This document shows positions 29,497 to 31,792 of a stretch of 31,792 nucleotides of DNA, in pieces. This stretch comes from JALOAP01 sp964632355 (GTDB taxonomy: Bacteria; Chloroflexota; Dehalococcoidia; Tepidiformales; Tepidiformaceae): contig CAZWBW010000022.1 of NCBI GenBank assembly GCA_964632355.1, positions 1-31,792 on the forward strand. The letters are read 5' to 3'. Below the pieces are notes generated by a model. The model searched no databases. It was not told where the DNA came from and saw only the letters and a list, made by a program, of their open reading frames with translations. The position numbers and the translations under genes are program-made. Within the stretch, counting starts at the first letter, position 1, and every line of letters begins with the position of its first letter.

Positions 29497-29577
29497 GCTG
29501 TATTCGCCCCTGTTTCCTTTTTGCCCTGAGGGCTTCCCGGACCACCCCTGGGATTTGCGGCCCGGCGTTCGTCTTGG

Positions 29578-29604
29578 TTATCGATGGGACAAGACCGTCG
29601 GTAG
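29578..29604 (-). promoter_or_regulatory. Candidate sigma-28 promoter of flagellin 2
   Basis: On the minus strand, TACC, 15 bases, then ATCGATAA (29578-29585), a 6/8 match to GCCGATAA. The -35 half is poor. Confidence 0.35.
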
Positions 29605-29637
29605 GGGGTGGTTCGGGAGCGAAACGGTGGACGAAAC

Positions 29638-29673
29638 GTGAAAGCGGCCCGCAAAGTTGCGGACCGCTTTCAC
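29638..29673 (-). terminator. Terminator after flgL
   Basis: On the minus strand, a 17-base stem (GTGAAAGCGGTCCGCAA with TTGCGGGCCGCTTTCAC, one G-U) with a two-base loop. It is followed only by GTTTCG, so the T-run is weak. The symmetrical stem may act in both directions. Confidence 0.7.
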
Positions 29674-29693
29674 AGGCTTCCCCGGCTTTCCCG

Positions 29694-30581
29694 CTAACGG
29701 AGGAAGTTGAGCAGCGTCATGTTGGCAGTGCGCCCGAGCACACCGAGCGCCGCCTGGAATGCGATCTCCTGTGTGGAGAACTGCACGATAGTCTCGGCGA
29801 GGTCGATGTCCTCGATCTCGGTGCGGAGTTTCTGCAGGTCGGTGTCGGTCTGCTCCGAAAGGCGCTGAGCGGCCTCGAAGCGGTTCACGCGGGCGCCGAG
29901 CTCCGCGCGGGCATCGATCATGCGTTCGAGCGCGGCATCGATGGCGCCGAGGCTTGCTTCGATTTCCGCTGGCGGCGCGGAGCCTCGCAGCCTATCGCGA
30001 AGGGTTATGAGGTCGTCGAACACAGAGCCGAACACGGCCTGCCCATTGACGTTAATGGCCACGCTGTCTTCGCGGCTGACCTGGCGCAGGCGTTGCCCGT
30101 CGTCACCCTGGAAGGTGACGGCGGTTGGTGGGTTACCCACAACTTCGAACGCGGGCGTCTTGGTCTTGTGCCCACTGAAGATGTAGGCGCCAGCGAACGT
30201 GGTATTGCCGAGCTGGGCGAGCTGCCCGATAAGCTGGTCGATCTCGGCGGCGATGGCACTCCTGTTGCCCGCCCCGAGGGTGCTGTTAGCCGCCTGTACC
30301 GTGAGCTCGCGCGCTCGCTGGAGCACGTCGACGGCGCCAGCTAACGCTGACTCAGTCGCATTCATGAACGAGATGCCGCTCGACAGGTTGCGACGAATCT
30401 GCTCTTCGAAGGCGATGTCGCGCCGGTGCCCGAGCGAGAGCACGGCCCCGGCGGGGTCGTCGCTCGCACGGTGCAGCTTGCGGCCGGTCGCCAGCTGCCG
30501 CTGGATGAGGTCCAGCCGCTCCGTCACGGTCTGCAGATAGCCGAGACGGGAGGCCAGCCGGGATTGTTCGGAAACGCGCAT
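29694..30581 (-). CDS. flgL: Flagellar hook-filament junction protein FlgL (HAP3)
   Basis: Joins the hook to the filament above FlgK. The 295-residue protein is flagellin-like at both ends: QLATGRKLHRASDDPAGAVL and SFMNATESALAGAVDVLQRA at the N-terminus, and AETIVQFSTQEIAFQAALGV followed by MTLLNFLR at the C-terminus. The shorter centre has GAYIFSGHKTKTPAF, a typical FlgL feature. ATG 30581 has AGGAG seven bases upstream and lies ten bases after the flgK stop, so the two form an operon. Length matches the family. Confidence 0.94.
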   Translation of the reverse strand: MRVSEQSRLASRLGYLQTVTERLDLIQRQLATGRKLHRASDDPAGAVLSLGHRRDIAFEEQIRRNLSSGISFMNATESALAGAVDVLQRARELTVQAANSTLGAGNRSAIAAEIDQLIGQLAQLGNTTFAGAYIFSGHKTKTPAFEVVGNPPTAVTFQGDDGQRLRQVSREDSVAINVNGQAVFGSVFDDLITLRDRLRGSAPPAEIEASLGAIDAALERMIDARAELGARVNRFEAAQRLSEQTDTDLQKLRTEIEDIDLAETIVQFSTQEIAFQAALGVLGRTANMTLLNFLR

Positions 30582-30591
30582 AGGTCCGCTC

Positions 30592-31792
30592 CTAGACCGC
30601 CATCCGGTTGATGAGGGTGTCGAGCATCTGGTCGATGGTCGTGACGACCCGTGCGGCTGCCTGGTAGGCGTACTGGGCCGCGGCGAGGTTGGTCACTTCC
30701 TCGTCGATGTTCACGCCCTGCACCGACTGTCTGAGCGCCTCGAGGTGGTTGGTAAGGAGCTCGTTCGACTTCGCGAGGCCCTGGTTGCGGCTCACGTCGG
30801 CGCCCAGCGTCGCGACCATGTCGGCGTAGTACTCGTCGATGGAGCGGCCACCGAGACTGGCCTGGGCCACGAACTGCAGGTTCGCGAGTTGCAACGCGAT
30901 GGAGCCATCGCCCGGGGCGTCGGCCGCGCTCGCTGCACCGATTTTGTAGGGGTCGTCGACGAGTTCAGAGTTGATGGCGATATCGGCGGCGCCGGTGCCG
31001 GTGAAGAAATCGCGCCCGTCGACACCATCGAGTCCGAACCCGGTGCCGTGGATCGCATTCACCTGGTCGATCAGCGCCTTCGCGAGGTCGTCCAGCTTCG
31101 CGACCAGGGCGGGGAAGTCGGTGTCGCGCGCGTCGAGGAGGCCGCGGAGCTCGCCGCTGTCCACATCGACGGGATCGCCGCTATCGGTGAACTGGATCTC
31201 GTAGAACCCGCCGACATCGACGGCCGCAACTTCTCGGAACGTATTCCCGGAGACGAGGAGCTGGGCCGGGTCGGTAATGTCGTCGCCAAACACGACGGTG
31301 ACCGTCCCGTCCTCCGCCTCCTGGTAGCTGATGTTGCCGATCTCGGAAAGCCGGTCGAGCAGGAGGTCGCGGCGGTCGCGGAGATCGTTCGCGGGCTGCC
31401 CCATGAGCTCGACCTGCTGAATCTGCTGGTTGAGCTTCGCGATCTCCTCGGTCGCGGCGTTGATTTCGGAGGCCACCGCCTTCACGCGGTCGTTGAGGTT
31501 GCTCTGCTGGTGCAGCAGGTTCGAATGCGCACGGCGAATACGGCCGGCAAGGGTGGCCGTGACATGCACGAGCGTCGTCCGCGCGGCACTGCTCTCGGGG
31601 TCGTTCGCAACGTCATGCCAGGCGTTCCAGAACTGGCTGAGCAGCGCGCTCAGGCCCTCGTCGCTCGGGTCGTTGAACACGAGCTCGGCCCGCTCGAGCG
31701 CTCCGGCCTGTGCCCGGGCCTGCTCGCGCTGGGAAATGGCGTTGCGCTGCTGGTAGTCCAGGAACACGTCGCGGACGCGCTGGACGTCGGAG
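30592..31792 (-). CDS. flgK: Flagellar hook-filament junction protein FlgK (HAP1), 5' end outside window
   Basis: First junction protein on the hook. About 400 C-terminal residues are present; the frame runs off the window edge, so the start (probably 70-90 residues earlier) is missing. The visible part begins SDVQRVRDVFLDYQQRNAIS, the typical RD-x-FLD-x-Q region of FlgK. It continues with LNDRVKAVASEINAATEEIA and the central DLRDRRDLLLDRLSEIGNIS block. It ends with the conserved GVNIDEEVTNLAAAQYAYQA, AARVVTTIDQMLDTLINRM. It is co-transcribed with flgL. Confidence 0.94.
   Translation of the reverse strand, partial: SDVQRVRDVFLDYQQRNAISQREQARAQAGALERAELVFNDPSDEGLSALLSQFWNAWHDVANDPESSAARTTLVHVTATLAGRIRRAHSNLLHQQSNLNDRVKAVASEINAATEEIAKLNQQIQQVELMGQPANDLRDRRDLLLDRLSEIGNISYQEAEDGTVTVVFGDDITDPAQLLVSGNTFREVAAVDVGGFYEIQFTDSGDPVDVDSGELRGLLDARDTDFPALVAKLDDLAKALIDQVNAIHGTGFGLDGVDGRDFFTGTGAADIAINSELVDDPYKIGAASAADAPGDGSIALQLANLQFVAQASLGGRSIDEYYADMVATLGADVSRNQGLAKSNELLTNHLEALRQSVQGVNIDEEVTNLAAAQYAYQAAARVVTTIDQMLDTLINRMAV

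Overview
The window is GC-rich chromosomal DNA of a flagellated bacterium with densely packed housekeeping genes. No rRNA, tRNA, insertion sequence, phage gene or CRISPR array is visible. Within operons, genes overlap by 1-4 bases and have Shine-Dalgarno (SD) sequences. Many single genes or operon heads instead have a TANNNT box 6-8 bases before the start codon and no SD, which suggests leaderless transcripts. A monoderm-like, high-GC lineage such as a motile Chloroflexota would fit (sortase, lipoproteins with Thr/Pro-rich linkers, MoxR/Bat operon, late flagellar genes), but no gene here proves the phylum. A run of 10 Ns at 5286-5295 marks an assembly gap inside a gene.

Layout. 1-3.9 kb (+): type II fatty acid synthesis, fabD-fabF-fabF and then acyl carrier protein with its own promoter and a terminator. 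4.0-9.3 kb: unlinked single genes, namely an MBL-fold hydrolase (+), an FKBP-type isomerase lipoprotein (-, broken by the gap), a class I aminotransferase (-), a three-repeat J-domain protein (+), a Uma2-like nuclease (+) and an MFS exporter (-). 9.3-13.9 kb (-): a small four-cysteine protein, a PH-like protein, a B12/radical-SAM protein (TIGR03960 type), a CtaG-like membrane protein and a stand-alone Lrp/AsnC ligand-binding domain.

13.9-19.5 kb (-): a five-gene MoxR/Bat operon: MoxR AAA ATPase, DUF58 protein, BatD-like protein, BatA-like VWA protein, and a BatB-BatC fusion (VWA plus TPR). It begins at a promoter overlapped by a perfect-arm dyad. 19.6-22.4 kb: comF (-), then moaD-moaE-nudix (+), then a winged-helix regulator with a receiver-like N-terminus (-).

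22.5-31.8 kb (-): late flagellar genes. In transcription order these are flgK (cut by the window edge)-flgL, flagellin 2, flagellin 1, a flaG-like gene-fliD-fliS-fliT-like operon, a sortase and flgM. Together they encode the hook-filament junction, filament, cap, export chaperones and the anti-sigma-28 factor. Each late transcription unit ends in a strong hairpin, and weak sigma-28-like sites precede both flagellins and the flaG-like gene.

Most of the window is ordinary. The more unusual items are the leaderless promoter pattern, the triple J-like protein, the BatB-BatC fusion with an internal lipobox, a cysteine in one flagellin, the two diverged KAS II paralogues, and several dyads placed over promoters.
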